A DNA stretch of 64,000 nt, from contig NZ_JAJVKV010000006.1 in NCBI RefSeq assembly GCF_024198175.1, positions 372,001 to 436,000 of the forward strand. Direction: 5' to 3'. The notes under the pieces were generated by a model that had not been told where the DNA came from, searched no databases, and worked only from the letters and a program-made list of their open reading frames with translations. Positions 1 to 7,767 of this stretch are shown here, in pieces (position 1 is the stretch's first letter; each line of letters starts with the position of its first letter). Source of the stretch: Pyxidicoccus xibeiensis (GTDB lineage Bacteria; Myxococcota; Myxococcia; Myxococcales; Myxococcaceae). Both the position numbers and the translations under genes were made by a program.

Positions 1-1510
1 GCGCCGCCTCGTCCCGCGCCCGGGCATCCACCGCCCGCGCCGCCAGGCCGCCCTCCTCGCGTGCCTCCAGCGGGCCCTCCGAGTCCACCAGCCCCAGCCG
101 CTCCACCACGTGCCACCACGCGGCAAGCAGCTCGGAGAGGGTGCCCTCCTCGGGGATGCGGCGGCAGAAGTCCACCAGCAGCATGCAGCGCTCGCGCAGC
201 ACCTTCACGGCGTGGACGCGGGTGCCGTCCTCCTTCTTCTGCGCCCCGTAGAGCGCCAGCAGTCGCCGGGACAGGCCATCCAGCCGCACGTCGTACGCGC
301 CGCGCCCGCGCACCGCGCCCAGCTTGTCGTCGCGCACGGCGGCGAGCGCGAAGAGGCTCGCGGGCGCATCCGGCCCCCCGCGTGACAGCGTGGGGGCGTA
401 GCGGCTGCCCACCAGCTCCGCCACGCGCTCGGCGGGGAAGCCGTCCTCCACCAGCAGCGGCAGGTCCAACGCCAGCCGCACCGGGCCCGCCAGGGCCAGC
501 GGCTCGCCCCAGGGCAGGCGCACCGGCACGCCCAGCTCACCCAGCGACTCCGCGAGCCACCCGGCCTCCGGGCCCAGCTCGCGCAGCGCGATGGCGATGT
601 CTCCGGGCGCGGTGCCCTCGGCGATGAGCCGCCGCACGTCCCGGGCCACCAGGCGGGCCTCGTCGCGCGCCGTGGCCGCGCTCCACACGCGCAGCGCGGG
701 CACCGCGTCCTTCAGCACGTCCCGCTGCGCGCGCGGTGAGAAGAGGTGCCGGCCGAGCTCGATGAAGGGCCGGCCCTCGAAGGTGACGTCCGCCTTGAAG
801 AGGTCCACGTGCGGCATCGTCTCGCCGCGGTTCTCGAAGGCGCGGAAGAGGGCCGCCAGCGCCGCGTCCGCCGCGGGCGAGCCACCCACCGGCGTCTCCA
901 CCCGCAGCGTCACCCGCCGCGACTCACACGCCGCCGCCAGCGCCAGCAGCAGCTCCAGGCCCGAGGACCTGACGTCGTAGATGCCATGCAGGACGAGCGT
1001 CCCCACGCCCACCCAGGTCGCCGGCCAGGCCCCCCGCCCCAGGGCCTCGCGTGCGCCGCGCATCACGTCCTCGCGGTCCGCCAGCCCCAGCTCCGCCATC
1101 TTCTGCTCGTACAGGTGGTACAGGCGGGCGAGCACCCGCCCCCTCGCCTGCCGCTCCGTGGGGAGCACGTCCACCGCGTCCTGCAGCTCGCGCGGGGTGA
1201 GGCGGCCGGCCTTCAGGTCCAGCACCACGTCCAGCGCGGCGCGCGCGAAGGCGGGCTCGCGGACGTACTCGCCGAAGGGCGTGCGGCCCAGGCCCTGCGC
1301 CTGAGAAGCCACCACGGCCCGCGCGGCCACGGCCGGGCACGGGCGCCGGTTCAGCTCGCGCGCCCCGCCCAGGGCCTGGAGCAGCTCGTCCCAGGTGAGC
1401 AGGTGGGCGCCTACCGTCAGGCCGCTCGCATCCCCCATGGCCCGCAGCGCCGCCTGGCGCCGGCCGGCGTCGGGAAACACATGGAGGGTGCGGCCGGGAC
1501 GGGAGGACAT
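1..1510 (-). CDS. AddB/RecB-like helicase-nuclease family protein (partial, C-terminus off window)
   Basis: The minus strand is open from the ATG at 1510 to the left edge, giving 503 codons without a stop. The N-terminus reads MSSRPGRTLHVFPDAGRRQA. Around residue 280 comes the pattern ATARDEARLVARDVRRLIAE, followed by a 'GDIAIALREL ... WLAESLGELGVPVRLPWG' stretch. That is the typical core of AddB- and UvrD-like exonuclease/helicase subunits, where the 'AEA..VAR.I..L...G....I.V..R' segment precedes the 'L...GIP' segment. The PD-(D/E)XK nuclease and Fe-S cysteines that would confirm AddB lie outside the window. No obvious Walker A is present, as expected for an AddB-type subunit or an inactivated helicase. 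Inferred role: end resection in double-strand-break repair. The family assignment is moderate; a stand-alone PD-(D/E)XK protein is possible. Confidence 0.6.
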   Translation of the reverse strand, partial: MSSRPGRTLHVFPDAGRRQAALRAMGDASGLTVGAHLLTWDELLQALGGARELNRRPCPAVAARAVVASQAQGLGRTPFGEYVREPAFARAALDVVLDLKAGRLTPRELQDAVDVLPTERQARGRVLARLYHLYEQKMAELGLADREDVMRGAREALGRGAWPATWVGVGTLVLHGIYDVRSSGLELLLALAAACESRRVTLRVETPVGGSPAADAALAALFRAFENRGETMPHVDLFKADVTFEGRPFIELGRHLFSPRAQRDVLKDAVPALRVWSAATARDEARLVARDVRRLIAEGTAPGDIAIALRELGPEAGWLAESLGELGVPVRLPWGEPLALAGPVRLALDLPLLVEDGFPAERVAELVGSRYAPTLSRGGPDAPASLFALAAVRDDKLGAVRGRGAYDVRLDGLSRRLLALYGAQKKEDGTRVHAVKVLRERCMLLVDFCRRIPEEGTLSELLAAWWHVVERLGLVDSEGPLEAREEGGLAARAVDARARDEAA

Positions 1511-1620
1511 TCGCGAGCGGATTGTAGAACGACCGGGCGGGTGGCTTTCATGCTCGATTCGGGGCCCGCTGCCCAGGGTTTCTCACCGCACGCCTGCCTG
1601 CCCTCCCATGAGGGCGGCCG

Positions 1621-1995
1621 CTAGTACACGCTGTCGATGAACTGCGCGGCCACGCCCGTCGCCAGCGTCGTGAGGGCGGCATGAATCTGGTAGCTCTTGT
1701 TCGAGCGCTCGATGAGGTCCTCGTCGTAGTTCGCGACCTCGTACTTCACGCGGTTGGTGAGGTTCACGTCCTGCGTGAAGAAGCCGAACATCTGGGTGAT
1801 GGCCGAGTCCAGGTTCGCCAGGGCCTTCCGGTCATGCACGGTGATGCCCACCTCGAAGTGCGCGGGCTTCAGGGCCAGCGAGTGGGAGCCATCGAAGTGG
1901 ACCTCCACCGAGATGGCCGCCGCGCCCAGAGCCTTCAGCGCCTGGATGTGCGCATACCGCACCTTGCTCTGCACCGCGAAACTCGAACCCGCCAT
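1621..1995 (-). CDS. Small conserved-looking protein of unknown function
   Basis: This encodes 124 residues starting MAGSSFAVQSKVRYAHIQAL. The start at 1995 is chosen over the upstream in-frame start at 2169 because GGGAGC lies just upstream and the extra 58 residues look non-coding. The protein is soluble with no signal peptide or membrane segment. It contains a 'VEVHFDGSHSLALKPAHFEVGITV' beta-rich middle and an acidic/aromatic C-terminal half ending IDSVY. I do not recognise the family. It sits downstream of the AddB-like gene start and upstream of two acetyltransferases, all transcribed leftward, but the gaps are over 100 bases, so operon membership is unclear. Confidence 0.6.
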   Translation of the reverse strand: MAGSSFAVQSKVRYAHIQALKALGAAAISVEVHFDGSHSLALKPAHFEVGITVHDRKALANLDSAITQMFGFFTQDVNLTNRVKYEVANYDEDLIERSNKSYQIHAALTTLATGVAAQFIDSVY

Positions 1996-2101
1996 CGTCG
2001 TTGCTCCCTGGATTTGCCGGACCGGGCACACAATGACAGCAACATGCCGCGACGCGGAAGGGTCCCCCCTTTGGAGAGACGCGGCCGCGTCGCACCCGGA
2101 C

Positions 2102-2890
2102 TCACGTGGCGCTGGGGGCCGAGGCGTCCACGTAGAACAGCATCCGCGTGACGAACCGGAAGCCGACACGCTCGTACAGCCGGCCCGCCTCCTCCGAGAT
2201 GACGCTCAGGTACAGCACCTCCACGCCCTGCGTGAAGGCCTCACCGGCTGCCCGGGACACCAGGGCCGCGCCGATGCCGCGCCCCCGCCACTCCTGGAGC
2301 GTGGCCACACCGGCGAGCTCGGAGGTGCCGTCGTGGGGCGGAGAGAAGAGCGCGCCCGCCACCGGCCGCCCGTCCATCCTCACCAGGAAGGCCCTGCCGT
2401 CCTTGAGGTCGGCGAGCGTCTTCGTGACTTCCTCGTCGCTCACCACCGGCGTCTCTCCGGGGTGGAAGCCCTGGCGCGTGGTGACGCAGAAGTCGCGCAT
2501 CTCCTCGCGAGGCGAGCCAGGCGACAGCACGGAGAAGGTGAGTCCTTCCGGTGACTGCATGGGCACGTAGGTGTCGCGCGTGCACACCATCAGCCGGGCC
2601 TCGGCCTCCTGCTTGTAGCCGGCATCGCGCAGCATGCCGGCCAGCTCGGGGGCGAGCGCGTCCACATACTCGAAGCGGGGCACGCGCTGCCGGGCCTCGA
2701 ACTCCGCCCGGAGCCGGCGCAGCGACTCGCGCGTGTCGCCCGTCACCGGCCCGTCCGGGATGGCGTAGTTCATGTACACCATCGCGTCGAATGGGTGGAA
2801 ATAGGCCGTGAAGGGCGGGACGGGGACGACTGTGTACCGCTCCCTCGCGGACTGACGCATCGATTCCTGCAGGCGCTCGACCAGAGTCAT
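2102..2890 (-). CDS. GNAT family N-acetyltransferase
   Basis: This is a 262-residue protein starting MTLVERLQESMRQSARERYT at 2890. The C-terminal third carries the GNAT acetyl-CoA-binding motif A: 'LAGVATLQEWRGRGIGAALV', with the R-x-x-G-x-G/A loop, followed by 'YLSVISEEAGRLYERVGFRF', the usual motif B region where the Tyr/Asn helps catalysis. The N-terminal 120 residues contain 'FTAYFHPFDAMVYMNYAIPDG' and may form a degenerate first acetyltransferase-like half. Substrate cannot be read from sequence. The next gene upstream (2971-3780) is another GNAT on the same strand, so the two probably arose by duplication or act together. Confidence 0.85.
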   Translation of the reverse strand: MTLVERLQESMRQSARERYTVVPVPPFTAYFHPFDAMVYMNYAIPDGPVTGDTRESLRRLRAEFEARQRVPRFEYVDALAPELAGMLRDAGYKQEAEARLMVCTRDTYVPMQSPEGLTFSVLSPGSPREEMRDFCVTTRQGFHPGETPVVSDEEVTKTLADLKDGRAFLVRMDGRPVAGALFSPPHDGTSELAGVATLQEWRGRGIGAALVSRAAGEAFTQGVEVLYLSVISEEAGRLYERVGFRFVTRMLFYVDASAPSAT

Positions 2891-2970
2891 GGCGGCGCAC
2901 CGTAGCAGGTGCCGCGGAGTGTCGGGGCTACCGCGCGAGCCTGGACGTGCGCGCTGGAGGTGCGGCGACG

Positions 2971-3780
2971 CTATCGAGTGAGGGGATGGGCGAGCTCGAG
3001 CTGGGAGAGCGCCGGATACGTGAAGCCCGCGCCGAGGAAGAAGCGGTCGCACAGGCCCTCGGGGACGACGGCGCCCACCGACAGCGGCTTGCCGGGCCAG
3101 GCCGCGGCCAGCGCTCGGAGCAGCCTGCGCCCGGCGCCCTGGCCTCGCGCGGACGGCTCCACGACGAAGGACCGCAGCGCGAGCGTGGGCGCGGAGACAT
3201 CCGCAATCACAGCCACCGCGGGCCCCAGGCGGAAGGCGCGGGCGGGCAGCGCCAGACCCGCCACGGTGGCGGGAGCCAGCTGCCAGGGCAGCCCCGTGGG
3301 GAGCAATCGCGCGCACTCCGCCGGGTCCACTTCTTCCAGCATGGCCTGCTCCGGCATGGACGTGCCCACGAAGCCCACCAGCCGGCGGAGGCGCTGGAAG
3401 CCCAGGTTCTCGTACAGCTTCAGCGCCGGCACGTTCTGCTCGATGACCTCCAGCACCATCCGCGTGTCGCCGCGCGCGCGGGCTTCGTCCATCACCGGAA
3501 GCAGCATGGCGCCGCCCAGCTTGCGGCCGCGGTGCGAGGGCACGATGCCCATTCCCGCCACGCGGCTCACCCTCCCCCGCCGGGCCATCAGCACCAGCCC
3601 CACCGGCTCACCGTCCACCCGCGCGACGCGGCTCTCCGCCAGGGAGATGTGCTCGCTTCGCACGCGCGCGTCGAACAGCGCGGGCGCGTCTGGAATGGTG
3701 ACGAAGTAGCCCTCGAAGCAGCGGGCGAAGAGCGTGGACAGCGGGCGGAGCGACAGCTCGGAGGCGGACGTGAGTTCCAT
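2971..3780 (-). CDS. Tandem GNAT acetyltransferase
   Basis: This 269-residue protein contains two GNAT-like halves. The first has 'GMGIVPSHRGRKLGGAML' (R/Q-x-x-G-x-G/A loop) and 'VIEQNVPALKLYENLGFQR', a textbook motif A/B pair with N and Y in place. The second half has 'SFVVEPSARGQGAGRRLLRA' followed by 'FFLGAGFTYPALSQLEL', a second acetyl-CoA loop with a shorter motif B. The two-domain layout resembles MshD-like and other double-GNAT enzymes, but substrate is unknown. The start at 3780 opens with MELTSASELSLRPLS. It is separated from the LysR gene by 60 bases and read in the same direction. Confidence 0.85.
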   Translation of the reverse strand: MELTSASELSLRPLSTLFARCFEGYFVTIPDAPALFDARVRSEHISLAESRVARVDGEPVGLVLMARRGRVSRVAGMGIVPSHRGRKLGGAMLLPVMDEARARGDTRMVLEVIEQNVPALKLYENLGFQRLRRLVGFVGTSMPEQAMLEEVDPAECARLLPTGLPWQLAPATVAGLALPARAFRLGPAVAVIADVSAPTLALRSFVVEPSARGQGAGRRLLRALAAAWPGKPLSVGAVVPEGLCDRFFLGAGFTYPALSQLELAHPLTR

Positions 3781-3840
3781 GGGGGCAGTCCGGGTAGAGG
3801 GCAGCGGCTCTCTAGCAAATCCCCGGGCCCGCGGCCTTCG

Positions 3841-4785
3841 TCACGTGCCGGCCCGCTTCGCGGGAAGCCGCTCCCAGGGCGGCGTGCCCGCATAGCGCTC
3901 CGCGAGGAAGGACACGAAGGCCCTCACCTTCGACGGCACCAGCCGTCCCGGAGGGTGGACCGCGAAGATGCCGGTGTCTGCCACCGACCAGCCGTCGAGC
4001 ACCTTCACGAGCCGCCCGGCGCGCAGGTCCTCCGCCACCAGGAACGTGGCCAGCACGGTGACGCCACAGCCTCCCAGCGCCGCCTGTCGCAGGGCCTCCG
4101 CGTTGTCCGCGACCAGCACCGGCCGGCCCCGCGCCGCCACGCGCTCGTTCCCCCGCTGGAGGTTCCACGTCTGTCCTTCCGCGAGGAGGCTGAAGTAGAG
4201 GCAGGCATGCTGCGCCAGGTCCTCGGGCCGGGTGAGCGGCCGGCGGCCCTTGAGGTAGCCCGGAGCCGCGCAGAGGATGCGGTGGTTGGTCGCCAGCCGG
4301 CGCACCACGAGGCTGGAGTCCGCCAGGGTGCCGATGCGGATGGCGACGTCGAAGCCCTCCTGGACGAGGTCCACGTAGCGGTCCATGAACGAGAACTCCA
4401 GGTCGATGCGCGGGTAGCGGCGCATGAAGTCCGGCAGCAGCGGCGCGACCTGGAGCTGACCGAAGAGGTTGGGCACCGCCACGCGCAGCCGGCCCCGAGG
4501 CTCTCCCGCCAATCCGGAGACCAGGGCCTCGGCATCCTCGACGCGGGTGAGCACGTCCGTGCAGCGCTCGAGGTACAGCGTCCCTGCCTCCGTGAGGGAC
4601 ACGTGGCGCGTGGTGCGCCGCAGGAGCGCGGTGCCCAGCGCGCCCTCCAGCCGGGAGATGCGCCGGCTCAGCGCCGATGCGCTGATGCCCAGCTCGCGCG
4701 CCGCGTCCGCGAAGCTCAGCGCCCGCGCCACTGCCGTGAAGCTGAGCATGTCCTCCAGCCGGTCCCTCAGCGCCGCGCGCTCCAT
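3841..4785 (-). CDS. LysR-family transcriptional regulator
   Basis: This is a 314-residue protein with an N-terminal winged helix-turn-helix: 'FTAVARALSFADAARELGIS', then 'SALSRRISRLEGALGTALL' and 'LTEAGTLYLERCTDVL'. The effector-binding domain begins near residue 95 with 'GRLRVAVPNLFGQLQVAPLL'. That is the CrgA/DsdC-like subgroup pattern in which the regulator controls a divergently transcribed oxidoreductase. I chose the ATG at 4785; a shorter start at MLSFTAVARA is possible. The gene is divergent from the SDR gene at 4946 across a 160-base gap containing a dyad, so it probably regulates that SDR/SMP-30 pair and itself. Confidence 0.9.
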   Translation of the reverse strand: MERAALRDRLEDMLSFTAVARALSFADAARELGISASALSRRISRLEGALGTALLRRTTRHVSLTEAGTLYLERCTDVLTRVEDAEALVSGLAGEPRGRLRVAVPNLFGQLQVAPLLPDFMRRYPRIDLEFSFMDRYVDLVQEGFDVAIRIGTLADSSLVVRRLATNHRILCAAPGYLKGRRPLTRPEDLAQHACLYFSLLAEGQTWNLQRGNERVAARGRPVLVADNAEALRQAALGGCGVTVLATFLVAEDLRAGRLVKVLDGWSVADTGIFAVHPPGRLVPSKVRAFVSFLAERYAGTPPWERLPAKRAGT

Positions 4786-4805
4786 GAGGCCTCCTCCGCC
4801 CGATT

Positions 4806-4835
4806 GCTGCACGGGACGCAAGAGTCTAATGCAGC
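4806..4835. promoter_or_regulatory. Candidate LysR operator dyad
   Basis: GCTGCA at 4806-4811 is repeated inverted as TGCAGC at 4830-4835, with 18 bases between the arms. It lies in the 160-base divergent gap between the LysR gene and the SDR gene, about 20 bases from the LysR start. Position and symmetry fit a LysR recognition site; no binding data are implied. Confidence 0.3.
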
Positions 4836-4945
4836 GCTCTCCGGTGACGGCGGAAGTCTCGCGGGCTACTCGTGTTCCGCACGCACGGAAGCGCAGAGGC
4901 CCCTCGGGGCTCACGCCTCCCGTGCCCTGACGGGAGCGCAACATC

Positions 4946-5767
4946 ATGACGGATTCCAGGTCGTTCCAGGGGAAGGTGGTCATCGTCACAGGGGCGGGCA
5001 GCGGCATGGGCCGGGCAGCGGCGGTGGCCTTCGGACGTGAGGGGGCCACGGTCGTCCTGGCGGGTCGGCGGCGCGCGGAGCTCGACGCGGTGGCGGCGGA
5101 GGTCGAGTCCAGTGGCGGCCGGGCGCTCGCCGTCTCCACGGATGTCGCGCGGGAGGAGGACGTGAAGCGGCTCGTGCAGACCACGGTGGAGCGGTTCGAC
5201 CGGCTGGACGCGGCCTTCAACAACGCGGGGGTGGAGGGAGCCTTCAATCCCATCCACACGCTGAAGGCGGAGGACTTCGACCACACGTTCAGCATCAACG
5301 TGCGCGGGGTGTGGTTGAGCATGAAGTACGAGGTGGAGGCGATGCTGCGCTCGGGCCGTGGCGGGGCCATCGTCAACAACTCGTCGTGGCTGGCACACGG
5401 CGCCCTGCCAGGGACTTCCATCTACTCGGCGAGCAAGGCGGCGCTCGACGGGATGATTCGCGCAGTGGCGCTGGAAGGCGCGGACCGGGGCGTGCGCGTC
5501 AACAACGTCAATCCGGGCATCATCGACACGCCGATGCTCCGCCGGCTCTCGACAGCGGAGACACAGCGGCCCTTCGTCGCGAACACGCCTGCGCGGAGGC
5601 TGGGAACGTCCGAGGAGGTGGCGGACGTGGTGCTCTGGCTGTGCTCGGACGGGGCGCGCTTCGTCACGGGCCAGAACATCCTGGTCGACGGCGGGTACGC
5701 CATCTCCGGCCACCGGCCCTGGGTGCCCGTCGCGGAGTCGCGAGTCTCCACGGAGACGGGCCGATGA
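4946..5767 (+). CDS. Short-chain dehydrogenase/reductase (SDR)
   Basis: This is a classical 273-residue SDR. It has the NAD(P)-binding loop TGAGSGMG near residue 16, the NNAG motif (FNNAGVEGAFNP), the active-site Ser region (NNSSWLAHGALPG), and the catalytic YSASK with the usual 'PGIIDTPM' segment afterward. The C-terminus contains the 'GQNILVDGGYAISGH' motif of the family. The adenine-ribose pocket shows 'VVLAGRRRAEL', and the Arg residues after beta-2 suggest NADP(H) preference, which is an inference. The gene overlaps the following SMP-30-like gene by the ATGA tetramer, so the two are translationally coupled. The natural substrate is unknown. Confidence 0.9.
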   Translation: MTDSRSFQGKVVIVTGAGSGMGRAAAVAFGREGATVVLAGRRRAELDAVAAEVESSGGRALAVSTDVAREEDVKRLVQTTVERFDRLDAAFNNAGVEGAFNPIHTLKAEDFDHTFSINVRGVWLSMKYEVEAMLRSGRGGAIVNNSSWLAHGALPGTSIYSASKAALDGMIRAVALEGADRGVRVNNVNPGIIDTPMLRRLSTAETQRPFVANTPARRLGTSEEVADVVLWLCSDGARFVTGQNILVDGGYAISGHRPWVPVAESRVSTETGR

Positions 5768-6798
5768 GCCGCCCGCGCGTTTCAGGAGTCCTCGCGGCGA
5801 GCCTGCTCGCCCTGTCGTCGGCGGGCTTCGCGGCGGAGGTGGCACCGGCCGCCACCGCCAACGCCACGGCGCGCGGTGAGCGCCTTCGCCTGCCGGAGGG
5901 CTTCATGTATCCGAATGGCATCGCCCACGCGGCGGACGGGACGCTCTTCGTCGGCTCGGTCGCGAATGGCAGCGTGGTGCGGCGGGCCCCAGGTGGTGCG
6001 TGGACGGTGCTGTTCCCGGGTTCGGAGGAGGTCTTCTCGGCGACGAGCCTGCGGTTGGATGCGCCTCGGGGGCTTCTCTGGGGCACGTCGCCCGACGCCA
6101 TGGGCCTGCTGCGTCCGGGTGGCGCGCTGGGCCGGCGGACGGCGCGGCTCTTCGCGCTCGACGCACGGACCGGTGAGGTGCGGCGGGTCATCCCGCTGCC
6201 GGAGGGCGTGCTGGGCAATGACCTGACGGTCGCACCGGATGGTGGGCTGTACGTGACGGACAGCTCTCGTGCGGCGGTGCTCTACCTTGCGCCAGAGAGC
6301 CAGCAGTTGGAGACCTACGTGAAGGACCCGCGCTTCGAGGCGAAGGGCAAGGGCATGGGCACGGTGGGGCCGGCGGGAATCGCGCTGGCGCCGGATGGGC
6401 GCACGCTGGCCATCAACACCTTCGGGCCCGGACGCCTCTTCCTGGTCCGCCCTGGCGAGAAGGGCGCGGCGCCGGTCGTCACGGAGGTGGAGCTGCCGCG
6501 CCGGCTGGAGAACCCTGACGGAATGCGCTTCGCGCGTGACGGCCAGCTCCTCGTGCTGGAGGGAGCCATCGACAGCGGTGACGGACGGGTGGTCCGCATC
6601 GACGTGCTCGGGAAGGCGCCGGGGCCGAGGCCGCTGGAGGTGCTCGCCTCCGGGCTGGAGTCTCCCGTCAACCTCACGGTGACTGAGGACGGCCGGGTCT
6701 GGGTCACCGAGGCGCGCCTGCGCGACCGACTCCTGCGAGGCGCGGCGGCGAAGGAACCCGACGGGTTCTGGGTGACGGTCCTGCGCTTATCGAAGTAG
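5764..6798 (+). CDS. Exported SMP-30/gluconolactonase-like beta-propeller
   Basis: This 344-residue protein begins MSRPRVSGVLAASLLALSSA and ends its signal peptide near 'GFAAEVAPA', so it is probably periplasmic. The mature part shows repeated propeller blades: 'FMYPNGIAHAADGTLFVGSV', 'LGNDLTVAPDGGLYVTDSS', 'PAGIALAPDGRTLAINTFGP', 'NPDGMRFARDGQLLVLEG' and 'SPVNLTVTEDGRVWVTEA'. The recurrent N/D in '.N.(I/L)' and 'D.....V..' is the divalent-metal and lactone-binding pattern of SMP-30-like hydrolases. The ATG overlaps the SDR stop codon (ATGA). A dehydrogenase coupled with a lactonase-like propeller suggests oxidation of a sugar or alcohol followed by lactone opening; this is inference. Confidence 0.8.
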   Translation: MSRPRVSGVLAASLLALSSAGFAAEVAPAATANATARGERLRLPEGFMYPNGIAHAADGTLFVGSVANGSVVRRAPGGAWTVLFPGSEEVFSATSLRLDAPRGLLWGTSPDAMGLLRPGGALGRRTARLFALDARTGEVRRVIPLPEGVLGNDLTVAPDGGLYVTDSSRAAVLYLAPESQQLETYVKDPRFEAKGKGMGTVGPAGIALAPDGRTLAINTFGPGRLFLVRPGEKGAAPVVTEVELPRRLENPDGMRFARDGQLLVLEGAIDSGDGRVVRIDVLGKAPGPRPLEVLASGLESPVNLTVTEDGRVWVTEARLRDRLLRGAAAKEPDGFWVTVLRLSK

Positions 6799-6845
6799 GC
6801 GGCGCGAAGTGGAACCCCGAGGCGGGAGGCTCCTATGCTCCGGCC

Positions 6846-7745
6846 GTGCGCACTTCCGCTCCCGCCGTTGCGATTGCCCTCCTGCTGGCCCTCGCCCCGC
6901 TGTCCTCCGCCGTGGCCCAGACGGGCTCGGATGAGCCGAGGCAGCTCCACGAGCTGCGCTTCAGCTGGGCCCGGGATGCCACCCTCACCGGCGCGGCCGG
7001 CGTGCTGTGGATCTCCAGCGAGGCCTTCTTCAAGGACGACCTCGCCCCAGCCCGGTGCCGCTGGTGTGACCGCGCCCCCGACGGCACCGACACCCTCAAC
7101 CGCCTGGACCGCTGGGGCCGGGGCCTCGCCGGAGAGACGAAGGAGTCCCGCGACCGCGCCAACACCTGGAGCAACATCCTCGGCTTCGCCGTCGTCCCCG
7201 CCGGAGTCCTCGGCCTCCAGTACGCCGTGGGCCAGGGCTCCGACAGCCCGAACCAGTTCTTCGCCCAGGACGCCACCATCATCCTCCAGAGCGCCCTGTT
7301 CTCCTCCGTCGCCAACCAGACCGTGAAGTTCATCGTCGGCCGCGAGCGCCCCTTCGTCCACCAGCTCCCCGAGGACCAGAAGGGCCTCGTCGACCACGCC
7401 ACCGACAACAACCTCTCCTTCTACAGCGGCCACACCAACCTCATGTTCTCCATGGTGTTCTCCGCCGGCACCGTCGCCGCCCTGCGCGGCTATGACGACC
7501 AGGCGTGGATCTGGGCCGTGGGCCTGCCCCTCGCCACCTCCGTCGGCCTGCTGCGCATGGGCGCCGACAAGCACTACCTCACCGACGTCGCCACCGGCGC
7601 CGTGCTCGGCGCCGCCTTCGGCGTGGCCGTGCCCCTGCTGTTGCACGGCCGCACCGGCACCGTGGAGCAGACGAACCGCCCGGGCGGCGTGCGGCTGATG
7701 CCCATGGCCGGCTCGCAGTTGGCAGGCCTCTCCGGCACCTTCTGA
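6846..7745 (+). CDS. Exported PAP2-family phosphatase
   Basis: The protein has 299 residues, starts at a GTG (6846) and carries a signal peptide ending around 'LSSAVAQTG'. All three motifs of the type 2 phosphatidic acid phosphatase superfamily are present in order: K-x6-R-P (KFIVGRERP), the P-SGH equivalent (FYSGHTN) and S/R-x5-H-x3-D (LRMGADKHYLTDV), where the last His is the nucleophile. Hydrophobic segments surround the motifs. Likely substrates are lipid phosphates or undecaprenyl diphosphate at the outer face of the membrane or in the outer membrane, but nothing in the sequence fixes this. The gene ends 22 bases from the convergent metallophosphoesterase gene. Confidence 0.85.
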   Translation: MRTSAPAVAIALLLALAPLSSAVAQTGSDEPRQLHELRFSWARDATLTGAAGVLWISSEAFFKDDLAPARCRWCDRAPDGTDTLNRLDRWGRGLAGETKESRDRANTWSNILGFAVVPAGVLGLQYAVGQGSDSPNQFFAQDATIILQSALFSSVANQTVKFIVGRERPFVHQLPEDQKGLVDHATDNNLSFYSGHTNLMFSMVFSAGTVAALRGYDDQAWIWAVGLPLATSVGLLRMGADKHYLTDVATGAVLGAAFGVAVPLLLHGRTGTVEQTNRPGGVRLMPMAGSQLAGLSGTF

Positions 7746-7767
7746 AGGCGGCCCTCAGCGCACGGGC

